Assembly (NCBI GenBank): GCA_004557285.1
Contig: SFEK01000037.1
Location: 1-16,164 of the forward strand
Direction of reading: 5' to 3'
DNA length: 16,164 bases
Source of the DNA: Bacteroidales bacterium
Lineage (GTDB): Bacteria > Bacteroidota > Bacteroidia > Bacteroidales > Bacteroidaceae
Part shown: positions 1 to 7,798 of the stretch, piece after piece
Numbering within the stretch: the first letter of the stretch is position 1
How the letters are laid out: each line of letters begins with the position of its first letter
Notes under the pieces: generated by a model
Database searches by the model: none
Told to the model about the DNA's origin: nothing
What the model saw: only the letters and a program-made list of their open reading frames with translations
Translations under genes and position numbers: made by a program

Positions 1-6
1 TTTCTT

Positions 7-15
7 GCAAATGTA
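7..15 (-). promoter_or_regulatory. possible leftward -7 promoter box
   Basis: Read on the - strand this is TACATTTGC, a full match to the Bacteroidetes -7 consensus TAnnTTTGY. It would drive a gene to the left of the window, divergent from susC. No good -33 TTTG element is seen at the usual spacing, and the region is AT-rich, so chance is possible. Confidence 0.35.
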
Positions 16-124
16 CTAATAAATAATCAAAAAGACCTTACGATGAGTGCCGAAACATGCATAAAATATGTTAATCAATCGTATAATTTGTATTTTTCAC
101 ACTAATATATGAATGTACTTTACC

Positions 125-147
125 CTATATATACATATCATATATAG
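125..147. promoter_or_regulatory. dyad symmetry, candidate operator
   Basis: Arms CTATATAT (125-132) and ATATATAG (140-147) are perfect inverted repeats around a 7-base centre. The dyad lies about 90 bases upstream of the susC -7 box, a position that suits an activator site. AT-only palindromes arise easily, so the function is inferred. Confidence 0.3.
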
Positions 148-235
148 TATTGAATATCAATGGAATAACAAATTTTCAAGAACATCAGAATGTACTTGAT
201 GAGTACCTATAAGAACAAATGATTGAAAAAGTGTT

Positions 236-244
236 TATCTTTGT
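236..244 (+). promoter_or_regulatory. -7 promoter box of the PUL operon
   Basis: TATCTTTGT matches the Bacteroidetes -7 consensus TAnnTTTGY exactly. A transcript starting a few bases downstream (around 250) would have a leader of about 35 bases before the ATG at 285. It could not contain the upstream in-frame ATG at 219. No clear -33 TTTG element is visible, which is common for activator-dependent PUL promoters. Confidence 0.55.
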
Positions 245-284
245 AGCGAATTTTGAAACGATTTACCTAAAATTAATACGTAAC

Positions 285-3281
285 ATGATGAAACTATTAA
301 CGACAAAGAATGTAATGTATCGGTTTCTTATGATGGTACTCTTGGTGTGTGTCACGACGACTGCATCAGCCCAGCAGACAAAGATTACCGGTACGGTGAA
401 AGATTCGGGCGGAGAGCCCTTGATAGGTGTCAGCGTAAGGGTTGACAAGACTGGTCAGGGCACCGTCACAGACATGGATGGCCATTATGCCATCGAAGCA
501 TCGTCTTCATCCACCTTGGTATTCTCATACATTGGTTTTGAGACTGCCAACGAAAAGGTTGGCAACCGCAAGATGATTGATGTGACCTTGAAGGAGAGAA
601 GTGACATTCTTGATGAGGTGGTGGTCATAGGCTATGGCACCATGGACAAGAAGGAGCTTACCTCTGCTATCTCGCATGTGAGCGAAAAAGACTTTCTGAC
701 TGTCAGTTCGCTCGACCCCTCTATGATGATTCAGGGCAAGGTGCCAGGTGTATCCATTACCAATACCGGTGCCGGCGACCCCAACAACCAGGCAAGCATC
801 CAGATTCGTGGTGTTTCTTCGCGCTCGGCCGGTCTTGGTCCGCTGATTGTCATCGACGGTGTGCCTGGCGGCAATCTGACGAACATCAATCCCAACGACA
901 TCGCCTCGTTTGACATTCTTAAGGACGGTGCGGCTTCTGCGATCTACGGAACACGTGGTTCTAATGGTGTCATTGTGGTGACTACCAAGAAGGGAAACAA
1001 GGATGGAGCCGTTCACACGTCATATTCTGGTATGGTGTCATTCGATGTCATCAAGAAAGAGCTCGAGATGATGAGCGCCAAAGACTATCGTGACGTGCGT
1101 CTTGGATGGGGTGACACAGGCGTCGACCTGGGTGGCAATGTTGATTGGCTTGACGCTGTGAGCCGCACGGGGTTCACCATGCAGCACACCCTCACCATCA
1201 GTGGCGGAAACGACAAGAACAACTACCGTGTCAGTGCTGACTATCGCGACGCCAATGGTATAGACCTTCGCTCAGGACGTGAGGAATATGGTGCGCGTGC
1301 ATCAATCATGCATACCACGAAGAGCGGGCTCTTCACCTTCACTGCCAATGTGGCTCCACGTATCATATACCGCGACAATGCCGACTGGAGTGTGTTCAAG
1401 GATGCCATTGAGGCTAATCCCACGACACCGATGATGGATCCTGAAAATCCGGCACGCTATTATAATTTCATGGGACAAGTTGTAGGCTCCAATCCCGTGG
1501 AACGACAGAAACTTGAGAAAGACCATGCCGACACGAAACTTCTCGATTGGGATGCCACCGTCAAACTCAATCTCCTGCCATTGCTCGCCAAAGAAGGAAA
1601 GAGCAATCATCGCCTCACCACCCAACTGATGTTTGCCGACCATCAATACAGCAACAACAACACATGGTTCCGTCCCTCTACCAGTACCATAGCCATCAAC
1701 AACGGACGTGAAGGAGAGGCGAGTCGTTCTTATTCCAAGGAGCGCCAACAGATCATGGAGTGGCTCACCAACTACAGCGGCAGTTTCGGCCAGCACAACG
1801 TCAAGGTTATGGCCGGCTACTCTTATCAATATTCCAACTATTCGGGTTTTGATGCCTACAACAAAGATTTCCCGAACGACGGACTTGGTGCCGACAACCT
1901 CGGATCGGGTGAATACGCAAAGGAGGAAGGAGAAATCTGTATGGGCAGTTATCAGAACGACTCGAAGCTGATAGCCTTCTTCGGTCGCGTGAGCTATGAC
2001 TTTGCAGGCAAATATATGTTCACAGCCTCAATGCGCCACGAGGGTTCCTCGAAATTCGGTGAAAATCACAAATGGGGCAACTTCCCCGCCGTATCTGCCG
2101 GATGGCGCATTTCTGACGAGAAATTCATGAAGGGAGTGAAATGGGTGAACGACCTCAAGTTGCGTGCAGACTTCGGTGTAACGGGCAATCAGGATTTCGA
2201 CAGTTATCTCTCGTTGAACACCATGACCGGATTTGGATACTATTTATATAACGGAAAGTATTTCCAAGTATGGGGCCCGTCGAAGAATGTCAATCCCAAT
2301 CTGCGTTGGGAAAAAGGCAAGAACTGGAACGTGGGCATCGACTTCTCACTCTTCGACAACCGTCTGTATGGTTCGGTCAACTATTTCAACCGTCGTCAGC
2401 AAGATCTGCTCGGCAACTACAAGGTGTCGGTGCCTCCCTATCTCTTCGACGAGACATTTGTCAATGTGGGAACGATGAAGAACACCGGTATTGAGATTGA
2501 CCTTAACTTCCGTGCCGTCAACACCAAGGACTTCTCTTACGACATCAACTTCGTTGGTACGACACAGAGCAACAAATTCGTTGATTTCAGCAACTCTGAA
2601 TATGTGGGTCAGGACTACTATGACGTATGCGGAACAGAAGACCCCTATCCTTTCTACAACCTTCAGCGCATACAGAAAGGCGAGTCGCTCGGTAATTTCT
2701 ACATGTGGCGTTATGCCGGCCATACCGCCGACGGCGAATGGTTGGTGTACGACAAGGACGGCGACATCATCAGGGCCTCGCAGGCAAGTGATGCCGACCG
2801 CACGGTGGTGGGCAACGGTATGCCCAAGTTCACCATGTCAACAACCCACAACTTCCGCTACAAGAATTTCGACCTCTCGCTGTTCTTCCGTGGAGCATTT
2901 GATTTTGACCTCTTCAACATCCACGACTTCTATTATGGCACACGCAACTTTACGGGCAACCGCCTGAAGAAGGCATACGCTAAGAATTTTGTGGTTTCAT
3001 CGACAGCCAACCCCGTCGTGTGCGACTATTTCCTTGAGCGTGGCGATTATCTCAAGCTCGACATGGTGACATTGGGATATACCCTCAAGCCCGAAAACTG
3101 CCGTTTCGTTGAGCGCATCCGTCTCTATGGCACAATGAAGAATGTGTTTACATTGACAAAGTTCAGCGGTGTGGATCCGTCAACCTACCAGGTCAACGGT
3201 CTTACCCCTGGCGGTCAGGGCTCACGAACTTATTTCCCCTCCACTCGCCAGTTTATCCTGGGCATGCAAATTGACTTTTAG
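285..3281 (+). CDS. susC: SusC-like TonB-dependent outer-membrane transporter
   Basis: Outer-membrane porin that imports oligosaccharides using TonB energy, working as a pair with the SusD-like lid encoded next. About 998 residues, normal for SusC. Order: signal peptide ending near ASA (residue 29); a carboxypeptidase-regulatory-like beta-sandwich (about 33-106, ITGTVKDSGGEPLIGVSV); a TonB-box-like DEVVVIGYGT (about 110-119); a plug domain with IDGVPGG and LKDGAASAIYGTRGSNGVI; then a beta-barrel ending in a typical aromatic C-terminus (QFILGMQIDF). The frame is open from ATG 219, but the ATG at 285 is preferred: it begins a proper signal peptide, and the -7 box at 236-244 lies between the two. 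ATG 288 is equally possible. The substrate cannot be read from this protein alone; the neighbouring GH97 points to an alpha-glucan. Confidence 0.95.
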   Translation: MMKLLTTKNVMYRFLMMVLLVCVTTTASAQQTKITGTVKDSGGEPLIGVSVRVDKTGQGTVTDMDGHYAIEASSSSTLVFSYIGFETANEKVGNRKMIDVTLKERSDILDEVVVIGYGTMDKKELTSAISHVSEKDFLTVSSLDPSMMIQGKVPGVSITNTGAGDPNNQASIQIRGVSSRSAGLGPLIVIDGVPGGNLTNINPNDIASFDILKDGAASAIYGTRGSNGVIVVTTKKGNKDGAVHTSYSGMVSFDVIKKELEMMSAKDYRDVRLGWGDTGVDLGGNVDWLDAVSRTGFTMQHTLTISGGNDKNNYRVSADYRDANGIDLRSGREEYGARASIMHTTKSGLFTFTANVAPRIIYRDNADWSVFKDAIEANPTTPMMDPENPARYYNFMGQVVGSNPVERQKLEKDHADTKLLDWDATVKLNLLPLLAKEGKSNHRLTTQLMFADHQYSNNNTWFRPSTSTIAINNGREGEASRSYSKERQQIMEWLTNYSGSFGQHNVKVMAGYSYQYSNYSGFDAYNKDFPNDGLGADNLGSGEYAKEEGEICMGSYQNDSKLIAFFGRVSYDFAGKYMFTASMRHEGSSKFGENHKWGNFPAVSAGWRISDEKFMKGVKWVNDLKLRADFGVTGNQDFDSYLSLNTMTGFGYYLYNGKYFQVWGPSKNVNPNLRWEKGKNWNVGIDFSLFDNRLYGSVNYFNRRQQDLLGNYKVSVPPYLFDETFVNVGTMKNTGIEIDLNFRAVNTKDFSYDINFVGTTQSNKFVDFSNSEYVGQDYYDVCGTEDPYPFYNLQRIQKGESLGNFYMWRYAGHTADGEWLVYDKDGDIIRASQASDADRTVVGNGMPKFTMSTTHNFRYKNFDLSLFFRGAFDFDLFNIHDFYYGTRNFTGNRLKKAYAKNFVVSSTANPVVCDYFLERGDYLKLDMVTLGYTLKPENCRFVERIRLYGTMKNVFTLTKFSGVDPSTYQVNGLTPGGQGSRTYFPSTRQFILGMQIDF

Positions 3282-3291
3282 CAAAAACAGG

Positions 3292-3334
3292 GAGAAAATT
3301 GTTTTCACCATGCCGCGCGCAGTCAACAATTCTC
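3292..3334 (+). other. imperfect hairpin between susC and susD
   Basis: GAGAAAATTGT (3292-3302) can pair with ACAATTCTC (3326-3334), leaving a two-base bulge and a 23-base loop. A related 13-mer, GAAAATTGNTTTC, occurs at 3294-3306 and 3338-3350 with one mismatch. The 95-base gap is the widest inside the operon. The structure might tune the susC:susD transcript ratio, but the stem is AT-rich and weak. Confidence 0.25.
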
Positions 3335-3376
3335 GAAGAAAATTGATTTCCAATAACGATTAATTCTGATAAAGAC

Positions 3377-5113
3377 ATGAAGATATTCAAATATTTAGTC
3401 TCTGCGGCACTGGGTGCAGCCACAATGACGAGTTGCACCGACCTCGACGAGACGCTTTACGACCAGGTGGGCACACAAAACTACTACAACACGAAGATGG
3501 ACGTCGTCCGTGCCACCTTCCGCCCATTTGAACATGCTTTCTGGAGCATACAGAGCCGACATGTGCTCAACGAACTGTCTGCCGACCAACTCATCACTCC
3601 CACTCGCGACGGTTGGTGGGACGACGGGGGCAAATGGCGCCGCCTGCACTATCATGAGTGGAACGTGGAAGACGGTGGTGACCCACAGACAGAATGGAAC
3701 GGATGCTTTCAAGGCATCATGCAGGCCAACTATGTGATAGAAGACCTCAACACCATTTCTCCTGAAAAGTTTGGTTTTTCCCAGGCTGAATTTGACAACC
3801 TGAAAGCTCAGTGCAGGGTGCTGCGTGCCTGGTTCTACATTCGTCTGCTCGATGCTTTCCGCAACGTGCCTCTCGCCGTGAGCTACAATGATGTGTCGCA
3901 GAACACCGAGACACAGGTGGAGCCGAAGAGAATATTCGAGTTTATCGAGACGGAACTGCAACAGACAATACCCATGCTCATCGAGAAATCGAGTCTGGGC
4001 ACCAACGCCTCTATCCAAGGCCAATGGACAAAAGCCAGTGCCGCTGCCCTTCTGGTGCGTCTCTACCTCAATGCCAAAGTGTATATCGGCGAGGAGAAAT
4101 ATGATGAATGTGCTGCAATAGCACAGAAAATTGTCAATGGTGAATATGGCAAATATGCCGTGGCCGACCGCTGGGATGCTGCCTTCGACTGGGACAACGA
4201 CAACTGCGACGAGGTGCTCTTCGGTTTCCCTGCCGATGCCGGTTACACCTATTGGCAATATCAGGGCGACACTTATTGGTGGACGGTGCCTGCTCGCGCA
4301 CGTTACTATTTCAACGACTCCAAGTGCAAGGCCGGCGACCACAACACCAAGTATGCCGCTTCTCCAAGTTATGCCCCCAATGGCGAGCTGCTCGACTACC
4401 AGTTGGGCATGACGGTGCAGAAATTCCGCAAATATCCAGGAGACGTGCGCCTGAAGCTCTACCGCAATCTTGGCGACAGTCGCCGCGAGGGAATGTTCCT
4501 CTATGGCTATCTTGAATACAAGGACGAAAACGGAGCTACCAAGAGAGTCAAGGCACCGGAAGTAGACTACGAACTGTATATCCGCGATGCAGTGGGCAAG
4601 TTCCAGGGATTAGACCCCAACAAGTGGCTGGCCGCCACAACAAGCACGCTGCGTGACGGCGACCACAACTCAGGCTGGCACTTTGCCAAATATCCATTCT
4701 ATTCTGATGAAGACCTGCACCAGATGGAGAGCGACTACACGGAAATTCGCCTGCCCGAAGTCATCTATTCTCTTGCAGAGTGCAAACTGCGCCAGGGCAA
4801 GAAGGCAGAGGCAGCACGCCTGCTCAATACAGTGCGCCGCCGCAACTATCCCGCAGAAAATCTCCAAGAGGTGCTCTATGCCCCGGAGGGCAATGCCCAG
4901 CTCGACTTGGATGAGATGCTCGACGAATGGGGACGGGAGTTTTTTGCTGAGAGCCGCCGGCGCATCGACCTCATCCGCTTTGGCAAGTTTACATCGGGCA
5001 CATGGTGGGACAAGACCCCTGATGCCGATTCTCACACGGAGATATTCCCGATTATGCGTCCTATCCTCAACGCCAACAGGGCTTTGAAACAGAATCCGGG
5101 ATATAATGATTAA
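3377..5113 (+). CDS. susD: SusD-like outer-membrane glycan-binding lipoprotein
   Basis: Surface lipoprotein that binds glycan and acts as the hinged lid of the SusC pore. It has 578 residues, within the usual 500-650 for SusD. The signal peptide ends in a lipobox TMTSC with Cys20 as lipid site; TDLDE follows, acidic residues that favour export to the cell surface in Bacteroidetes. The SusD fold shows in the N-terminal segment after the Cys, the TPR-type helices (LKAQCRVLRAWFYIRLLDAF, about 152-171) and the C-terminal block with YSLAECKLRQGKKAEAARLL and FFAESRRRIDLIRFGKF, then the terminal NRALKQNPGY typical of the family. Aromatic residues are plentiful (for example WW near residues 77 and 299), as expected for sugar stacking. 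The gene starts 95 bases after susC. Confidence 0.95.
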   Translation: MKIFKYLVSAALGAATMTSCTDLDETLYDQVGTQNYYNTKMDVVRATFRPFEHAFWSIQSRHVLNELSADQLITPTRDGWWDDGGKWRRLHYHEWNVEDGGDPQTEWNGCFQGIMQANYVIEDLNTISPEKFGFSQAEFDNLKAQCRVLRAWFYIRLLDAFRNVPLAVSYNDVSQNTETQVEPKRIFEFIETELQQTIPMLIEKSSLGTNASIQGQWTKASAAALLVRLYLNAKVYIGEEKYDECAAIAQKIVNGEYGKYAVADRWDAAFDWDNDNCDEVLFGFPADAGYTYWQYQGDTYWWTVPARARYYFNDSKCKAGDHNTKYAASPSYAPNGELLDYQLGMTVQKFRKYPGDVRLKLYRNLGDSRREGMFLYGYLEYKDENGATKRVKAPEVDYELYIRDAVGKFQGLDPNKWLAATTSTLRDGDHNSGWHFAKYPFYSDEDLHQMESDYTEIRLPEVIYSLAECKLRQGKKAEAARLLNTVRRRNYPAENLQEVLYAPEGNAQLDLDEMLDEWGREFFAESRRRIDLIRFGKFTSGTWWDKTPDADSHTEIFPIMRPILNANRALKQNPGYND

Positions 5114-5143
5114 GGAGTATAACATTAATAAAAGAATACAATC

Positions 5144-6331
5144 ATGAAACTGAAAAATATCATTTCCGGTCTTGCCGCAATGCTCATGGCATTGTGTATC
5201 ACAGGCTGCGACGAAGAAAAAGACCCGATAATCATCGAGGGTGACCTGCCCATCAAGACATCCGCCCTCTACATGGTGGGCGATGCCACTCCCAATGGAT
5301 GGGACATCGGCAATCCCACTCCGCTACAGGCTTCTGCCGACGATGCCCTCATCTTCACATGGGAAGGCTCGCTCTATGCCGGTGAGATGAAGCTCTGCCT
5401 GACAACGGGCAGCTGGGACGCTCCTTTCATCCGTCCCGAAAACAACGGCACAGAAATATCCAAGACCAATATCACGGCACAGAAATTCATCATGCACGCC
5501 GGTGACCCCGACAACAAATGGCGCGTGACTTACGCCGGAAAATACCGACTCACTTTTGACCTGCGCAACTGGACCATGTCAACAGAGTTTATTGGTGAGA
5601 ACGACGCCCCTGTGATTGAACCGCTTGAGGCTGAGACGGTATATATGCTGGGCGATGCCACTCCTAACGGTTGGGACAACAACAACCCTACGGAACTGGT
5701 GAAGAAGTCAAAGTATGTCTTCGAATATGAAGGTGAACTGAAAGCCGGAGAGATGAAGGCTTGTCTGGAAAAAGGCAGTTGGGATGTGCCGTTCATCCGT
5801 CCCGTCTCTGCCGACTGCAAAATCAACAAGAGTGGCGTGGAAAGCGGCGATTTTGTCTTCACCACCGGACCCGACAACAAATGGAGGGTGGAAGAGGCTG
5901 GCGTATATCGCATCACTCTTGACCTTGAGCATTGGACAATCAATGCCGTGTTCGTCAGCGAAATTGAAGTGAAGAAAGACCCCATCGAGACCGAGACGCT
6001 CTTCATGATCGGTGATGCTACACCTGGCGGCTGGTCGATGGACTCTGCATCTCCATTCACCCGTGATGCCAATGACAAATATGTATTCACATGGGAGGGA
6101 GAACTTGTGCCTGGAGAGATGAAGGCTTGCCTTGTGCAAGACGGAACATTTTCTTGCCCATTCCTTCATCCGTCAGTGGCCAATACCGAGATTTCATCGG
6201 CAGGCGTTGCTGCTCCTGATTTCTTGTTCTACGCCGGTGACCCCGACAACAAATGGAAGGTGACAGAGGCTGGTACATATCGCATCACCTTCAATCTCAA
6301 AGACTATACCATAGCTGTGACGAAAAAATAA
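5144..6331 (+). CDS. SusE/SusF-like surface lipoprotein, three tandem glycan-binding modules
   Basis: Predicted outer-membrane glycan-binding lipoprotein of 395 residues. The signal peptide ends at CITGC (Cys22), followed by DEEKD, an acidic stretch consistent with surface display. Three homologous modules follow (about 41-150, 165-272 and 285-393). Each starts with (L/V)(Y/F)M(V/I/L)GDATPxGW and carries a later PDNKW(R/K)V motif, as in the C-terminal modules of SusE and SusF, which bind starch. SusE normally has an immunoglobulin-like domain before its binding modules; here only about 18 residues separate Cys22 from module 1, so that domain appears missing. Modules 1 and 2 share GSWDxPFIRP; module 3 has GTFSCPFLHP there, losing the Trp and Arg, so its binding may differ. 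It starts 30 bases after susD. Confidence 0.85.
   Translation: MKLKNIISGLAAMLMALCITGCDEEKDPIIIEGDLPIKTSALYMVGDATPNGWDIGNPTPLQASADDALIFTWEGSLYAGEMKLCLTTGSWDAPFIRPENNGTEISKTNITAQKFIMHAGDPDNKWRVTYAGKYRLTFDLRNWTMSTEFIGENDAPVIEPLEAETVYMLGDATPNGWDNNNPTELVKKSKYVFEYEGELKAGEMKACLEKGSWDVPFIRPVSADCKINKSGVESGDFVFTTGPDNKWRVEEAGVYRITLDLEHWTINAVFVSEIEVKKDPIETETLFMIGDATPGGWSMDSASPFTRDANDKYVFTWEGELVPGEMKACLVQDGTFSCPFLHPSVANTEISSAGVAAPDFLFYAGDPDNKWKVTEAGTYRITFNLKDYTIAVTKK
5264..6322 (+). repeat. three tandem repeats encoding SusE-type modules
   Basis: Module-coding units lie at about 5264-5593, 5636-5959 and 5996-6322. They remain similar in DNA as well as protein. A 26-base stretch is identical at 5496-5521 (unit 1) and 6231-6256 (unit 3), its last 15 bases also occur in unit 2 (5870-5884), and GGAGAGATGAAGGCTTG is shared by units 2 and 3. 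This suggests internal duplication, or gene conversion between units. Confidence 0.75.
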
Positions 6332-6346
6332 TCTATCCAAACGACA

Positions 6347-7768
6347 ATGACAATGAAAAATATGACACTAATGACAATATGCCTTGCGGCAGCATCATTG
6401 TTTGCCTCATGCAAGGATGACGTGGAGATGAAATATCCACCAAAGTATGAATTGCCCGACTTGCCTGTGGTGGAAGGCATTCACGAGAATGTGAAGGCTC
6501 CTCTGTATTGGAGCGTATATGAATATTGCTACGAGAAGGAGCGCCAAGGGGAGACGACCATCGACATCTCTCCCGATGAGTGGGACAAAATCATCGATTT
6601 CGTGGCTACAGAGCTCAAGCCCCATGGCTATGACATGATCTGCACCGATGGATTTATCGCCATGTTGTCAACAGACGCTTCGGGATACATGACCCAGTAT
6701 GGCTCGATTTCGTTGAAAGACCTCGTGGCCAAGTGCAAGGCCAAGGGGCTCAAACTGGGTGTATATGACAACCCGCTGTGGATTCACGGTCCGCGTGAAA
6801 CAAGGATTGAGGGAACAGACTATACCTTTGCCGACTTGTATTACAACGGGAAGACTGCTGTGCAAAACCCTGGCACCGAAGACAAGTGGTTCCACTGGGC
6901 TGTGGCCGCGAATCCTGGTTGCAAGGAATATATCGACGGATTCTTCAAGCATTACAAGGAACTGGGTGTGGACTTCATCCGTATGGACTTCCTCTCTTGG
7001 TATGAGGACGGCAAGGACCGCGGTATTGGTATCGTAGGACGTGGCTATGGCCGTGAGAACTATGCCCGTGCCTTGGCTTACATTGCAGAGTCGGCAAAGA
7101 AATACGGCATTTTCACTTCGCTTGTCATGCCACATATGTATAATGATGCCGAGCTGGAGGCTCGCTATGGCAATATGGTGCGTATCGTTTGTGATACCGG
7201 CGGCGGTGGCTGGTGGCACTGCTCTGCGCAGGACAAGGGCAAGTCTTACGCCAACTGGCCCAACTGCAACAACCAGTTTGACGGCTTTACCTATTGGTCG
7301 CATATCTCCGGACGTAACAAGGTGATTCTTGATGGCGACTTCATCCGACTCAACAAATTTGACTCTGAGGCAGAGAAGCAGACGGAAATATCACTCCAGC
7401 TCATTGCCGGAGGCCCCGTGGCGGCAGCCGACCAATATAGCACAATCGGTGACAATGCCAAGTACTATACCAATGACGAATTGCTTGCGCTCAATCGCGA
7501 CGGATTTGTAGGCAAACCGCTTAGCGACAAACTCGGCAACAAGAAGAACGAGATATGGTATGGACAGATGTCTAATGGCGACTATGTCCTCGCCTTGTTC
7601 AACCGCAGCGACAACACATCTACCGTGTCAGTCAATTTCTCTGAGATAGGCATCAGTGGCGAGATGAACGTACGCGACCTTTGGGCGCATGCCGATGAGG
7701 GAAAGGCAGCGGCTATCACCGCCAATATTCCTGCTCATGGATGCAAGGTGGTGAAGTTGACCAAATAA
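6347..7768 (+). CDS. clan GH-D (GH27-like) glycoside hydrolase lipoprotein
   Basis: Predicted surface glycan-cleaving enzyme, 473 residues. The lipobox is LFASC (Cys22), followed by KDD, resembling the K-(D/E)2 surface-export signal of Bacteroidetes. An alpha/beta barrel with GH27 landmarks follows: PLYWSVYEY near 52-60 (family PPMGWNSW), HGYDMICTDGF 93-103 (family GYxYxxxDDCW), GLKLGVYDN 134-142, VDFIRMDF 208-215 with Asp214 as likely nucleophile (family YLKYDxC), VRIVCDT 278-284 with Asp283 as likely acid/base, and GGPVAAADQ 355-363. A C-terminal beta domain starts near 400. GH27 includes alpha-galactosidases and isomaltodextranases. The second Asp of DDCW is Gly102 here, and the Lys before the nucleophile site is Arg212, so galactose specificity is doubtful. 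The substrate is inferred as an alpha-glucan from context. ATG 6353 is an alternative start. Confidence 0.75.
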   Translation: MTMKNMTLMTICLAAASLFASCKDDVEMKYPPKYELPDLPVVEGIHENVKAPLYWSVYEYCYEKERQGETTIDISPDEWDKIIDFVATELKPHGYDMICTDGFIAMLSTDASGYMTQYGSISLKDLVAKCKAKGLKLGVYDNPLWIHGPRETRIEGTDYTFADLYYNGKTAVQNPGTEDKWFHWAVAANPGCKEYIDGFFKHYKELGVDFIRMDFLSWYEDGKDRGIGIVGRGYGRENYARALAYIAESAKKYGIFTSLVMPHMYNDAELEARYGNMVRIVCDTGGGGWWHCSAQDKGKSYANWPNCNNQFDGFTYWSHISGRNKVILDGDFIRLNKFDSEAEKQTEISLQLIAGGPVAAADQYSTIGDNAKYYTNDELLALNRDGFVGKPLSDKLGNKKNEIWYGQMSNGDYVLALFNRSDNTSTVSVNFSEIGISGEMNVRDLWAHADEGKAAAITANIPAHGCKVVKLTK

Positions 7769-7798
7769 AACATGTCAAATATCCAATGAAATTTAGTT

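Larger units (their letters stand above)
1..284. promoter_or_regulatory. PUL leader / regulatory region upstream of susC
   Basis: This AT-rich stretch has no supported gene. It holds a + strand promoter box at 236-244, a possible leftward promoter box at 7-15, an 8-bp-arm dyad at 125-147, and three copies of the 8-mer AATGTACT (10-17, 112-119, 189-196). The second and third copies extend to the same 10-mer, GAATGTACTT. A related pair, GATGAGTGCC (42-51) and GATGAGTACC (198-207), also occurs. PUL promoters of this type are usually controlled by a SusR-like or hybrid two-component regulator. No regulator gene is in the window, so one may lie to the left. The operator role is inferred. Confidence 0.6.

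Noticed and set aside
82..90. Promoter-like TATAATTTG
   Set aside because: It is one base short of TAnnTTTG and lies about 195 bases from the susC start; the box at 236-244 is an exact match and better placed.
219..284. Upstream ATG in frame with susC, adding 22 residues
   Set aside because: The -7 box at 236-244 lies inside this stretch, and a proper signal peptide begins at 285, so translation from 219 is unlikely.
525..1016. 163-codon open frame on the - strand within susC
   Set aside because: Antisense to a clear TonB plug domain; no signal peptide, no recognisable motif and no promoter.
3395..4342. 315-codon open frame on the - strand within susD
   Set aside because: A shadow of the susD reading frame; its protein has a random-looking Val/His-rich composition and no known motif.
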